DNA of 64,000 bases from Sclerodactyla briareus. Taxonomy: Eukaryota; Echinodermata; Holothuroidea; Dendrochirotida; Sclerodactylidae. The position numbers and the translations under genes are program-made. The stretch spans positions 62,001 through 126,000 of the forward strand of contig JAODTK010002477.1 of NCBI GenBank assembly GCA_026419785.1, read 5' to 3'. The notes beneath the pieces were generated by a model. That model did not search any database. It was not told the DNA's origin and worked only from the letters and a program-made list of their open reading frames with translations. Position 1 is the stretch's first letter. The number at the start of each line of letters is the position of its first letter. This document shows positions 21,621 through 33,289 of this stretch, one piece after another.

Positions 21621-22097
21621 ATAAAGGCTGAATGGAACTTTTGATACAATATGTCTGGGGTTCTCAACCTTTTCTTCTAATACTGGACTCCTTGTGATAA
21701 GTGGGAATTGTTCAAGAACTCATAGACAGTTGTCGCCAGCACTGGGATTTTGGAATAGTACTTGGCCTTATGATTCCTCTTAATAATTAGGTAGTGCTTG
21801 CCACTGAGGGACACGACACAAATGACATTGTCAAATAAAAATACAGCAAACGTGAGACCATCACAGATTCCAGATGGGCACCTCATGCACTGAACAAATA
21901 GGCTCAAAGTCAGGCAGGATTTAATGCTAACACGGCATGGTCAACGCCAATTCTGCGATGACGGGTCCGGACAGGGCACCAATTTTCTACAACCTAATGT
22001 TAGCACATACAGCAAGAAACCATGTATGTGTTTGATGGATTGCGTCGCTGCAAACCCATCCCCAACCCAATCCATGACTGTAGACTTTCGTTGTTAC

Positions 22098-22232
22098 CTG
22101 CTTCAGGTATCTTCAGGCTGCTGGAGATTTGTGGGTCCTGCTTGGTGACAGCAGCTGCAGTGGTGGGGTTGGCGACCTGTGATGGAGTTGGCAGCCCTGG
22201 TGATACGCTCGGCCTCCTCACTTTGGGTTGTC
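22098..22232 (-). CDS. Scm: Scm-like linker exon, Pro/Ser/Thr-rich
   Basis: Bounded by acceptor TTTATTCACTAG (before 22,232) and donor GAAGCAG|GTAACA (after 22,098). The frame is open throughout: 2 bases, 44 codons and 1 base. It encodes a disordered linker with KVRRPSVSPGLPTPSQVAN, TTAAAVTKQDPQ and SSSLKIPEA. It lies between MBT2 and SLED, where the family has a variable Ser/Pro/Lys-rich linker. There is no strong sequence homology; the call rests on position, splice sites, composition and the clean frame. Confidence 0.7.
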
Positions 22233-24902
22233 CTAGTGAATAAACATTGAGGGTAGTTATTCAAACCACATTTAAAGTAATCGTTCTGAGTTTTTTTTTA
22301 ATATCACATTTTTGAATAGATAACCAAGCAGTTGTGCAATCTATATAATGCAGAGGTTCTGGGAGAATGATGCATGCTACTGCATTGGGAATTTCCACTA
22401 ACAATTCATCTGATTCAGTGTGGGCACTAGGATTTATATTCTGGGGGGGGGGGGGGGGAATTCCTCCCTTCAAAAAAATTTGGGGGGGGGGGGATCTGAC
22501 AAAAGTGGGGGATTTCTAGAATGTGTTGATTGGGGGGACATGTCAGCTATACCCAGAATGCAGTGCCATCGCATTTGCGATGGATATTTTTCAGCAGGGT
22601 TATTCAGCCAATATAAGCACGGTTTGAGATACAACTGTTATACGCATGTTTGTTTTCTCAGAATTATTAAACAACAGCACTACAGCAGAAATGCATTGTA
22701 TGTTTGATTGAAAAAAAAGTCATTAGGCCTATGACCTTCAATCCTACCCCGCCCCTTTAAAAAAAAATCAGCCACTCAATGCACCCCCCCACCCCGTCCC
22801 ACTCTAGCACCCACTGTGACGGCGATCATTTGCAACTGACCCAAACAGATTTAGGCGCTTGGTCAGTGGCTGGTAATACTTTTGCCCCTCAGCTCCAAAT
22901 TAGTTCAATGTGCCCAGCATATTGTATCATCACTCATCTCGAGCGATTAGCCAATCTCCCAAAATCAGCCAAACCTGTCCCCACCCCAACGCCTATCTGT
23001 TATCTTCTCCCCGAGAAAGTCTAGCATGAATCCCATCACTGTAAAATTAGTTTGAATACTTTTAGATTAGCAGGGCCTGGCAAAATCGTAACATCCAAAT
23101 CCACCCAGCCGAACCCACACTTGTGCTTTAGTCTGGCTAGGCTGCAGTGTATTCAACACAATGGAGTATAACCCTATGCACATTGATGGTTTTGGAGAAG
23201 GGGCTGAGATCGTGAATGACAAACAGTGGGTAAATACTCTGGAATCTTACACCTAGCTTGAAGTAGAGCTAGCAAAATAGGAATATTTGAAATATTTCTA
23301 TTTTTGACCTCCATCAATTATGTCTGCGATTATGCAGACCTTTGCAGGAAGTAAGTAACGTTAGCCTAATCTAATACACAGTAATTATTAGGGCCTAATC
23401 TATATGCATATGTGATGTGCATTGTGCACTCACTGCACTGTACATATCTTGCCCATAGAAATCATTCACTCAGAACTAGAAGCAGCTATTGAGCTGTTCA
23501 CTTGCAGCAATTGGGTTGCGTGGGTGCTTGGGTACCGAGTATTGCGCATAGCTGTTGTGTAGTGCTCTGAAGAACCGAGTCGTCATCATATATACGAAGA
23601 CTCTTCTACGTTAGGCATATGACTTCTGTGGTCTTGCGCGTGTATTTTCACAATATTATGAAGGAATGGATCTATTTTTTATGTGCCATTAATAAGTACT
23701 GGGCTTCACGTGTGTTGTTTTGTTTGGTGTCGGGCCGATCTCCATTGCAAAAAAGAGTTGCGGGAATTTCCCAAATAGACCAATTTCTCTGCGGGAATCA
23801 TGAGAGGAATGCGCGAACACCGCAATCGCGCACCTTAGTGCGAACGCTGATCTGATTACTACATAAATTCATCTCTGTATAGCAGCTTGTAGTGCACGGA
23901 AGGCTGTCTCTATTTATTTTTCCTTACTCGAATTCTACGGATTCAGGTCTCCCAATTAGGGTCATCAAGGAACCTTGCCTATTGATCATTAGATTTGATA
24001 AGCCGCACGATAACTCCTCGCACTAGTGCTAAAAAGACATCAGCAGGGAGTAACCTGATCCCACCTGTCCTGGGACTGATATTTTTTACATCCCATCAGG
24101 AAGGACCACCAGCGAGCACCGGACCCCGTTCAGTTCATGTGAACCTTTGTCAATATTCCACCACCATCCTGCAGAGGCGTACCTTTACTGCCCCAAGTTC
24201 TCACCCCCAATTCCGCAAGAGCCTACACAGGCGAACCTTTACTGCCATGTTGCTTTAACCCATCACCACCAACCCTGCAAGGACCACACTCTGCATACAA
24301 TTACTGCCATGTGACCCCCCCCCCCCCCATTTCCCCACCACTGGGCAGGATTCCTTTCTGCCATTGGGCCTAATCCTACACCGCCACCACCTGCAAGAAC
24401 CCACCCGTGTACCTTTTACTGGCTTGTGCTCTTTCTACCAACCACAACCTGGCAAGGGACCGCACTTGTGTACCTTTCTGCCTTGTGGCCTTATCCCATC
24501 ACTACCGCAACCTACAAGAGAATACCCTGTGTGCCCTACTGCCGCATGACCCTATCCACCACCACCAACCGCAAAGACTACACCGGAGTACCTTTACTGC
24601 CATGTGGCGCCTTTCAACCAACACCAACCCACCAAGAACAGCCCACACCCGCATGACTCCACTGCCTTTGTGCCCTATTCTAACAACACCAACTGCCCAA
24701 GAACCCAACACTCAGCATGCCTTCACTGCTGTATGACCCCAGTCCACCACCACCACCCTCAAGGGACCAACCCTTCATACCTTTACTGCCAGTGTCTCTA
24801 TTCCCAACCCTACCTGCGATGGGACCACACTCAGCATACCTTTACTGCTGTACACCCTAATCCACAACCACCACTACCGACCCTCAGGACCACCCCACAT
24901 AC
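22233..24902. other. Intron with poly-G tracts and a splice-site minisatellite
   Basis: Minus-strand intron of 2.7 kb between MBT2 and the linker exon. It has G runs of 16 at 22,443-22,458 and 12 at 22,482-22,493, and a C-rich ACCCCCCCACCCC stretch near 22,780. The 60-base minisatellite occupies 24,170-24,902. No other gene seen. Confidence 0.55.
24170..24902 (-). repeat. Minisatellite, ~60-base unit, ~12 copies, derived from intron 5' end
   Basis: On the plus strand each unit begins ACCTTTACTGCC followed by ATGTGNCCC, CCACCACCACC and a CAAG.ACC.CAC..GCAT segment. Unit starts lie near 24,179, 24,234, 24,300, 24,354, 24,411, 24,471, 24,532, 24,589, 24,654, 24,718, 24,779 and 24,838. The array abuts the MBT2 exon, whose own donor GTAAAG|GTATGTGG at 24,903/24,902 has the same form as the minus-strand unit start GCAGTAAAG|GTATG. 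About seven units keep AAAGGT and so carry a potential decoy 5' splice site. Confidence 0.88.
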
Positions 24903-25131
24903 CTTTACGCCAGCGGCTGCAGTATGCCCTGTCTTGGCCACACCACCCACTGGTAAGATATCCCGGCTGGAGAATCACACCATTATCCAAGGGCCCGCCC
25001 CATCCATCAACGATAGATCGTCCGGTCCTCCACCTTTGTGACCGTCCCGGGACAATGATGAATGCATTCTTCCTGCCACCCCCTCCAGCTTCTCCCCACT
25101 TGAAGATTTCCTCTCTGGGGGTTGGCGGCTC
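24903..25131 (-). CDS. Scm: Scm-like exon: second MBT repeat
   Basis: The acceptor TTCATTTTCCAG (before 25,131) and the donor GTAAAG|GTATGT (after 24,903) bound 229 bases. The exon opens EPPTPRE then IFK.G, joining the preceding exon in phase (FKQ-EPPTP, compare FHKEPPSP in SCMH1). Further on come RKNAFII, TVTKVEDRTIY, DGWGGPLDN, a DS..DILPVG-type segment and a TGHxLQP-like end. This matches the MBT2 pattern KVGMKLE, KNP.FICPATI, FDGW.GAFDYWC, DSRDIFPVGWC, TGD.LQPPG. At least six one-base indels are needed. The strand, order and spacing of the motifs leave little doubt about the domain. MBT repeats form a methyl-lysine pocket; damage in this copy prevents judging cage residues. Confidence 0.88.
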
Positions 25132-26299
25132 CTGGAAAATGAACAAATGAAATCCGGGAGTTGGTCAATAATATCAGTGGGCCGAGTGAATTGGAACGCC
25201 GCCTATTCCGTCCATTCAAATCTCTGCATATGTTGCAAATATTATTGCCTGACAAGAGCCTCCATAATTTATTTTGAGTCAGCCACAGCATTGAGTGGAT
25301 AGGAATCAAGTGAACTCTGTTTAGGGACTTTTGCCATGTCACAATTTATTTCAAACCATTCCGGTCATTCCAGTCGCCAGTATCTTGGAAAACTTCAATT
25401 CTGGCGGGAAAATATCTTTTCCTCTTGATGAATGCAAGGGAACAATTGTATTCATTACCTGCTCCCTCCGTTAACATCAACATCTCAACAATGGGGAAGA
25501 ATCAGCAGAAATGCAAAATGCCATAAATGGCAAATTTTGCTCCCCTGAATTTCACAGACAACCATAAAACCTACACACATACAACCACCACACACACCCA
25601 CACCTAACCTGATGGCACCTCTATTGGCCCCTCATTGCTGAACCCCCCCCATCATGGTACCCCCCCAGCGTGTACCCCTCAGTGAAAAGTTAAACTTAAA
25701 CAAAATGTTACCATAGCACTGTATATCTCATCCGGCCCTTTGGTACTGATGAGATAATTAGAGTGTGTCCACACACAGGATGAATAGTTACACTTTTTTC
25801 AGCTTGATCTCATCCACTCACTTATAGACATCGCTTACAACTGCATGTCTAGATGGGGACATGACAAAGCATAATCAACTAGACATTGGCTGGTGGGTAA
25901 ACCATCAACGTTTATATCCCCCCTCTCCAGCAATCAGTGAGTGAGGTCTTTTTATTTGAATGTGCCAAAAGTCTGCAAAGAGAAATTTGTTGAAGGCAAA
26001 ATCATGGAAAATGGGGTAAAATAAGGGTTGGCCCAAAAATCACCCAGATGAGCTACGCCCAAGAGCAGGTGGCAAGCCCGACTTCCTAATGGGTGCCAAG
26101 TGACCAATGGAAAAGCTACCAGTCTATCAACTGATCCCGGTATACTTACGCGAAGCAATACACTTCTACAATTTCATTGTAATAAATGGTCCCAGCAGTG
26201 ATTGTAGCTACACTGTGATCCTGTGATGTAGAACCCCAAAACCGCATTCCAGAGTCAGAGGTTGAATATGCCACGGTATGTGGACCCAAAACTGTGTGT

Positions 26300-26430
26300 G
26301 GAGCATGGCTGGAGGACTCGAGTCCTGACTCGAGTCGCTATTTCCAAGGACTGGGCTCGAAGGTTCAATACTCTGGAACTCGCCACAAAGGATCGGGGAC
26401 TGGTCCGACCTCATGGTTCGAGTCCTCTGT
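26300..26430. mobile_element. hAT-like fragment with CTCGAGTC palindromes
   Basis: Contains the perfect 12-bp palindrome GGACTCGAGTCC at 26,314-26,325, immediately followed by TGACTCGAGTC, and GGTTCGAGTCC at the far side. This ACTCGAGTC vocabulary is common in subterminal parts of hAT MITEs. Termini are not resolved. Confidence 0.3.
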
Positions 26431-27340
26431 TTTTTTCGAATTCATACAGACCTTGAATTGACGATTGTACAAGACAACCAAAATACAAACACACAATGCC
26501 GTGCTAAAAAAGTAGCCTGAGCTTTACCCATACTTCCGCGGCGATGTCTAAATCAGGAGGGAAATTACATATTTTCACATGCTTGCATGTTTATGGTCAC
26601 ATGTAATCAATTAAGAGATAACAAATACATGCAAGCGAAAAGCTATACATTGTGTCGAAAGGTTTACTAGTACAATACTACAAAAATTTGTTATAATCAA
26701 ATGAGACAAATATAAATCTATTATTTTTTGGAACGAATCAAAAAATATGATGCACTACTAAAAGACATTAAAAATATTCTGGGTTTGATAATTATACATG
26801 ACACGAACATTAGCACAACCTGGGAATACTCCAATCTTGTCGATTTACGATCTGTTTTGAGGAAGATCTATAGCCTATAGCTTTCATTTCACCTGTGCCA
26901 GTGTATATATGTAAGGATACTTTCTTAACCATGTCTTTCATAATTTGATGTTGTACATGGCTAGTGGGTTCTCCACTTTTCCATGTAGTGAATAGATCAT
27001 GAGGAAGTTACCGGCCCAGAGGTTAATTCTCTGTATTTATTTAGGCGCAATTGCTATTTGTCCTGCAAACATTTGCAGTAACATTTCCGATATTACTTGA
27101 ATCGATAGCCGAGCGTCAACTCGTTTTATTCATGTGGCAGTAGATAATGTATGTGAATTAAAATAATGATTCACAGGAAGACGGGTGGGTTCAATGAGGA
27201 AAGAAGATTCCATGAAAAGAGGAGTGAATGTGAAAGAGCAGTTTCATCCTTTATTATTTATAGAGTGTGTATCTCCGTTATCTCTATTATTTATAGAGTG
27301 TGTATCTCCGACGCCTATTCAACTGTCATAAACTGAATTG

Positions 27341-28622
27341 GGTTTCCTCAGGGATCTATTGCTGGTTCCACCATTTTCACATCCTACTTGAAACCCATCA
27401 CTAGCATTTTCCAATTATTACAAGGTGGATTATCACGTTTATTCTGACAATAATCAGCTTTAAGTCAGCTTTGATCCTAAAATCCCCAGTCGAGTAGAGG
27501 ACAGTGCGCATGCTCGGCTGACTGAGTTGTATCGCTACTGCTAGACACTGGATGCTCAGGACTCAATGGACATAACAAACTGCGTTCCTCACGATTCGTC
27601 CCGGAATCAGGTTTGTGCCTTTGACAGCATTACTTTGGGGATAGGTGGGTCAGAGGTCCATCCAAATCTGGGACTCATTTCTGATTCCCGGATGAGTATG
27701 GACTCGCAAGTATCTGACATTTGACGCATGTTAAATTTTCACCTACGCAACATATTTCTAGGATCCGTAGGATCATTGACGATATACTTGTGCCCATGCA
27801 GTGCATTCTCTCCCGTTTAGATTATTGCAACTCTCTCTCGGCGGCTATTCGTAGAATATTCAACGTCGGTCATGAATTGCAGACCAGGCCGCTCGCCTTA
27901 TTCACCAGTCGACCACCGACAAACACTTCTCTTTTGCGGATTTGCACTGGCTTCCGATTCAGCAGAGAGTTGAACATAAAACGTTAATGCATGTTTTCAC
28001 ATGTGTTAGGATACAGCGACAACTCTCCTTCGTGAATGGTGAATATTCATGAACCCAGCCGGGCTGCGTCTGAGATCATCAGTGACCGAACTTCGTGTGT
28101 CTGTTCCTAAGTACCCAGCGGGCGTTGGTGATGGGGCGTTTTCCGTGATCGGCCCTCGTCTTTGGAACAATCTTCCACTGCATCTTCGCCAAGCCACTTC
28201 CTCAATTACTTTTAAGAGAGGGTTTTCCGTGATCGGCCCTCGTCTTTGGAACAATCTTCCACTGCATCTTCGCCAAGCCACTTCCTCATTACGTTTAAGA
28301 GAGGTTGAACCCATCTGTGCCCGGGTTCTTAAGTTTGTATCTTGTTTTGTTTTTTAGGCATCAGTTTTGATTCTGTGGTTTTTACTGATCTTTTTTATAT
28401 TTTTATAAGATTTATATTTTTTTCGACATTCTTAGGTATTTTAGCTAATGCTGTCTTATTGATTTTTGTCATTTTTGTGTTGTAATATATGATTTTATTG
28501 TAACTCCCTTCGATCTTCGGGGGAAGGGCATTATAAAACAGCACAATAAATAAATACATAAATAAATCAATAAATAAATAAATAAATAAAAATAAATGAA
28601 TAAATAAATAAATAAATATCAT
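27341..28622 (+). pseudogene. 5'-truncated CR1/L2/Rex-type LINE, decayed reverse transcriptase
   Basis: The plus-strand fragment starts within the reverse transcriptase: a PQGSIAGSTIF segment at about 27,347 equals the conserved G(V)PQGS motif. Further frames give FDPKIPSRVEDS, LGLISDSRMSMD (C-terminal GV.ID..L pattern), MQCILSRLDYCNSL and FSVIGPRLWNNLPLHLRQA, all typical of the ORF2 end of CR1/L2/Rex-like elements. Stops and frame changes show it is dead. An exact-type 84-base tandem duplication repeats the PRLWNNLPLHLRQA segment at about 28,139-28,306. The 3' end is an (AATA)n tail at 28,543-28,620. It lies antisense in an intron of the Scm-like gene. Confidence 0.88.
28543..28620 (+). repeat. 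(AATA)n microsatellite tail of the LINE
   Basis: Runs of AATAAATAAATA with small interruptions. CR1/L2-type elements end in short-unit microsatellites instead of poly-A, so this marks the element's 3' end. Confidence 0.85.
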
Positions 28623-28944
28623 TTCCAATGCTAAATAAGTGCATGGCAATCAACATTTTTACAAATTTATTTTATTTATAATTTTTTTTTTAATTTGAAT
28701 CGGCTTATGACCAACCATCCTACAAGACAACTTCCATTTGTGTTGATCCCGAAGTATAGTCATTATTGCCATTGCATCTCGTTTTTGGCACCTGTCATGA
28801 CCAGCTCAATCCTCTCTTTTTTTATGGTTCGTACATTGTTATTTATAGTAGCCGCTGCATTCAAAGCATTGGCCTGGTAGCAATCAAGCACTACAGCGGT
28901 TGTTAAGTCATGCCTTAGTTTGAGAAATAGTACAGGTCAAATTG

Positions 28945-29055
28945 CATAAATGACTCGCAGTCTGACACTGTACTCGGACCGCCATTGACTCGGACTCTCA
29001 CTCAGATATCTGATTACTCGGACTCGGATGGAGGGACTCCGCCTCAAGCACTGGT
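28945..29055 (-). mobile_element. hAT-like end, CAGTGCTTGAGGC start
   Basis: Read on the minus strand from about 29,053, it begins CAGTGCTTGAGGCGGAGTCC and continues with CCGAGTCCGAGTAATCAG and GAGTCCGAGTCAATGG. The repeated GAGTCC words and CAGTG start match the other hAT-like fragments in the window. A CAGTGTCAGACTGCGAG segment at the far side may be internal. Confidence 0.4.
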
Positions 29056-29285
29056 GTGGAGGGGCGGGTTGGGATGCGGTAATGCTGTATAGTGCATGGC
29101 CCTCCACAATGAAATTAGGTAAAAAAAATAACACACAAAACGTCTGTGAACATAGGGCTCCCTGACCTGTTTTCTGCAAATTTGCACCCAATTGGTTACG
29201 ATCAGTTTCCCCAGCCTTATATAACACAGGACCGTTTGCAGCATCTGCAATGAGAATCTACCTAGTGCAAATTTCTACTTCTCAC

Positions 29286-29370
29286 CTGTTTGAATCCACT
29301 GATGGAGCACACTAGCATTGTCAGTGTGCCTGCAGGAACTGAGGCCATGAGGAGGCATTCATCCTGAAAC
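29286..29370 (-). CDS. Scm: Scm-like exon: end of MBT1 and inter-MBT segment
   Basis: The acceptor CTTTTGCCTGTAG (before 29,370) and the donor AAACAG|GTGAGAAG (after 29,286) bound 85 bases. With one base from the previous exon it reads G-FRMNASSWPQFL, nearly identical to GFRMNASSWP of Scm and GFRLNASSWPMFL of SCMH1. After apparent one-base losses in AA and GG runs it continues TLTNASVAP and ends GFKQ, joining EPPTP in the next exon. It encodes the C-terminal arm of MBT1. The splice phase at both ends agrees with the neighbours, making this one of the firmest exons. Confidence 0.92.
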
Positions 29371-32221
29371 CTACAGGCAAAAGAAAAGGTAGTAGATGAA
29401 ATGTCAATACATTCATGGCATCACAAGATATGACCACTATCCTGCACTCAGGTACTGTACAGTACTGCCCACTATGTTGTGACAGAGACAGAGAGAAAAT
29501 GATACTCTCATTCGATTGTCAATAGCCCAGCACAGCTGTTCAAATCAGGGAACAGCACAGAATATGACTGCATTCAGCAAAAAGTGGCTCGCGTTTCAGA
29601 TATCTGCCAAGCAGAGGATCGGACTATTAAAGAACACAGCAAGAATGCAGACCTGGAAACTGCATGTTTTTGTCAGCTGCGAATCTTTCCCCAGATACAC
29701 AGTATGAGGCAATGCCTCTTCGGTTAACCCCTTAATGGAGGTGAGGGTAATCACACGAAAAGGACAACTCAGCCAAATTGCTGCCCATCTATATTCTAAC
29801 AAGCGGCATCCCCCACATGAAGCTGCTTACCTCTCCCACATAGCAGGGTCAAAATGATTTGTTCATCCCGGAACATACTTTGACAAATTGCCGCGCTGAA
29901 GTTATCCCCAAGTGGGGGGGGGGGGCATGGATTATGAGGCGACTAGTTGCATTAGAACATGCTAATGCCTTTTCACTATACTGTGATTGCCAGAGAAGAT
30001 GTTAAATGGTATCAGTGAAAGCTAGTATAGTAAATCTGCCCCTATATGGAGAATTATTGAGGAGGAAAATTAATACCATAGTATAAAAGCTTTTGGACAC
30101 TGCTCAATGGGTTTCCAAAGTAAGTTTGAAGCAAATCGAACAACCAAACGGATCGTAGAATACTGGATATTTGAAAGAATGCTGCGAAGCCCACCCACTC
30201 GTCTAAGTATTATCAATTTAGTAACAACAACAACAATACTTGCATATGAGCAATCAACAAACCCGGTTAGGGAAGCAATATAACTATTAACGAGCTCTTC
30301 CCCTTCTTGGCTACAAAGAAATTTCCAGAGGAACTATTTGTAGCCCGCAGGTATGCTGCTCAATGGTACTGTAAGTCACATTGTTGGAGCTATTTTTCAA
30401 AATCAATTAGGGGCGATTGCACACCTAGCCTTCCTGCTGCCATGTTGAATACTCTAACCACTCCACCATACTATCCTCCACCTGCCAAATGAGGATCACC
30501 AACCATCGGCCAGGATAATTCAAATTGAGGGAATCGGACAGTTTAGAGACTTCCTTTAGTCGGAGATTGTGGAAAGTGAATCTCCCAAAATTACATACCT
30601 ACTTTCATGTGACATTTTATTGATCACGCATAACGAATTTGACGTCTTGGAAGGAAAATTATGGTTTTGTCCCTCATTAAGGTGGCAATTGAGACTGAAA
30701 GGAATTTCTGTGAGAATGACAGTCTGATACTTCAAAATTGCACACTGCATTGTCAAAGGGGAACAATAAACCATAATTTATTGAGCCATGAACTTATGGC
30801 ATTTGCTGTGTAAACATATATCCCCGTTTTACAGGGGCTTTTAAGGCATTATCGCTCAGAAAATACTGCCTCCTAAGAAATCTGGCAAATCTTATTCGAT
30901 TGAATAACCAGGCCTTGAATGGCTACCAATGACTCCAAAATCACTGCCCTCTATCTTTGTCGGGACCGAATGTAACCAACAGCCACCAAAGGTTTGTTTG
31001 GGATATTGCTAACAAGAAAAGTTCCATCAGACACAATCAACTACAGAACAAAACCGTAATATCCCATGAAGTAGTTTCTGTTGCAGGGTTATATACCAAT
31101 CTTCGATAAGAATGGGTCTGTTGAATCAATTCTGGACCCTTCTTTAGGACGTGGTTTCCCCCTTATTTTCTCATCATTCCCCCTTTAGCCTTCGCATTGA
31201 AGAGCCGTGTTCCCATTTTGAAATACAGATTAGGCAACTCCTAACCGGCATGATTATATGTGTATGGCTGTAACAATATAACAAATATCGGGTCGGTAAA
31301 CGAGTCACAATAAGAACGAGTAGACTTAAAATCCAAGTCAGTTAACATGAAAAAATATGCCCCATTTACCCGCTCTCCCCCGCTTTGCGTAACATTCCTA
31401 GCACCGCACGCGGGGAACATCCCAGGGAAGACAAGGAGGAGAACCCCAAGGGTAACGGGGGAGGGGGGCTCGGCTAGAGAAAGCACTGCAAACAGCTCCA
31501 GCCCTACTGAACTTAACACAATAGGAACCAACACAACTGCGTGTGTTAGGCTACGGGGGAAGTAAAGGACAACCCTATCGTGCTGGGAACAGCTCAGGCT
31601 AAAATATGCGACTTACGACAAAACGGAGATCTGAGCGGGAAGAGCAAAATCCAATCCAAAATCACGCAAAACCGACCTAGGACAAACTTATCCGAATAGG
31701 TGAAGTCGGAAGAAAAATGATTCCTGCAAGATGAAAGCAGATGGGTGTTTTGGGGACAAATGAAAAATCAATGAAATTCTCAGCCAGATGCTCTGAACTT
31801 AAACGTTCCACTGGCAAAATAAGAAGGACATGGGTTGCTAGCCCGGACTTCTGTAAAAGATTGCCAGAGGTTCCATGGCACCGGTTGGTGCATATTGCAT
31901 GTGGGGTGAGTTGAGAGGCTCAGACTAGCGAGAGCAAGGGCATTTAATGTTCATGCCTCTGAGCCTCACGTTGCCTAACGACCCATTCCCCTAAATAGGG
32001 ATTTCCCATGGTGTATCATATAATATTGGCCACCCCAGCGTGGAAGGCTGTCTAAAATATGGTGCAGAATGCCTTTCGGCTAAAGGCTACACCGTAGCCA
32101 TTTTGTAACATAACTTTGTATGGTCTACTCTTTCTCTACAATTATACCAAAATGCTGCACCTGTAAATTAAATAATGTTAGCCACTAACGGTGGAGGATG
32201 AAGAGGTCTTACCACACCTAC
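29371..32221. other. Intron within the MBT1 region
   Basis: Minus-strand intron of 2.9 kb. A 9-base G run lies near 29,917. GTACTGTACAGTAC palindromic sequence occurs near 29,453. The remainder shows no repeat family or gene I can name; ORFs at 31,241-31,534 and nearby are low-complexity chance frames. Confidence 0.45.
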
Positions 32222-32517
<296 letters not shown>

Positions 32518-32649
32518 TTATCAATGCATCAAGACAAGTGTATTATAGGGAATGACTCCCATAGAAGGGGCAATCTAGGCCAAAATTTTTGAGATTTAAA
32601 ATTCAGCCAGGAAACAACCCAAGCTTCATTGGAAAATACACAACTTCAG

Positions 32650-33155
32650 CAAGAGTGAAACTAGGAAGTGATACCCAAATTTCATTTTGAATGGGCAATT
32701 TTCTTCTATTGAACACCCCTGAAATGTACACCACAGTAGTACTGTACAGTACTAAGCACCAAAATACATGTAACTCCTGCAGTATCGAGCAGAGTTTAGT
32801 AGTAGTGAATCGTCAAAGACTCTTTGAAGAGTGCCGTGGACGCGTCTCAAGCGATGCGAGATGACTGACGAGGTGGACCTGGTTGGTGAGCGCGTATTTG
32901 CAGACGATTCCGGGAAAGAGCATGGTGTTTTGCTTCTTCAATGGTGAGCCCAGTTATTGGCCAACCGAAATTTTGAAGTGGCCTAGTTTGCCCAGAAAAT
33001 GAACAAAGTTCAGCTAGAGTGAAACTAGGAAGTGATACCCAAATTTCATTTTGAATGGGCAATTTTCTTCTATTGAACACCCCTGAAATGTACACACAGT
33101 AGTAATGTACATGCCACAAAATACACGTAACTCCTGCAGTATCGAGCAAAAATTA
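32650..33155 (+). repeat. Near-identical direct repeats, ~363-base offset, flanking a GC-richer insert
   Basis: GAGTGAAACTAGGAAGTGAT and the next ~130 bases occur at about 32,653-32,800 and 33,017-33,155 with few differences. Both include ATTTTGAATGGGCAATTTTC and TAACTCCTGCAGTATCGAGC. The first copy carries the perfect 18-bp palindrome TAGTACTGTACAGTACTA at 32,737-32,754. Between the copies lies GC-richer DNA whose minus frame reads GLTIEEAKHHALSRNR. This recalls, without proving, the C-terminal end of some LINE polyproteins. Confidence 0.75.
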
Positions 33156-33289
33156 TGTGCAACCAAAAATGGAAGTGGCCTGTTTTACCCATGGTCCGGA
33201 GTAGAGTGCATAGGATCAAAATGACCTGTATAGATGACACTACTTCCTTTCGATGGCACCCCCCAAATTACCAGAAAGTCAAAAGGCTA

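Larger units (their letters stand above)
20369..22097. other. Intron with MITE and repeat family E copy
   Basis: Minus-strand intron of 1.7 kb. Holds the hAT-like MITE at 20,583-20,732 and the family E copy at 21,340-21,620. A CTGACCCCAAAACAA phrase at 21,290-21,305 is a stray piece of family B. No other gene. Confidence 0.5.
25132..29285. other. Intron with LINE and hAT-like fragments
   Basis: Minus-strand intron of 4.2 kb. Contains C-run patches near 25,645, a hAT-like palindromic segment at 26,300-26,430, the LINE at 27,341-28,622 and another hAT-like end at 28,945-29,055. The intervals 25,150-26,290 and 26,440-27,250 show nothing recognisable apart from AT-rich sequence. A 34-base tandem duplication (TATTTATAGAGTGTGTATCT twice) lies at about 27,254-27,311. 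Confidence 0.5.
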
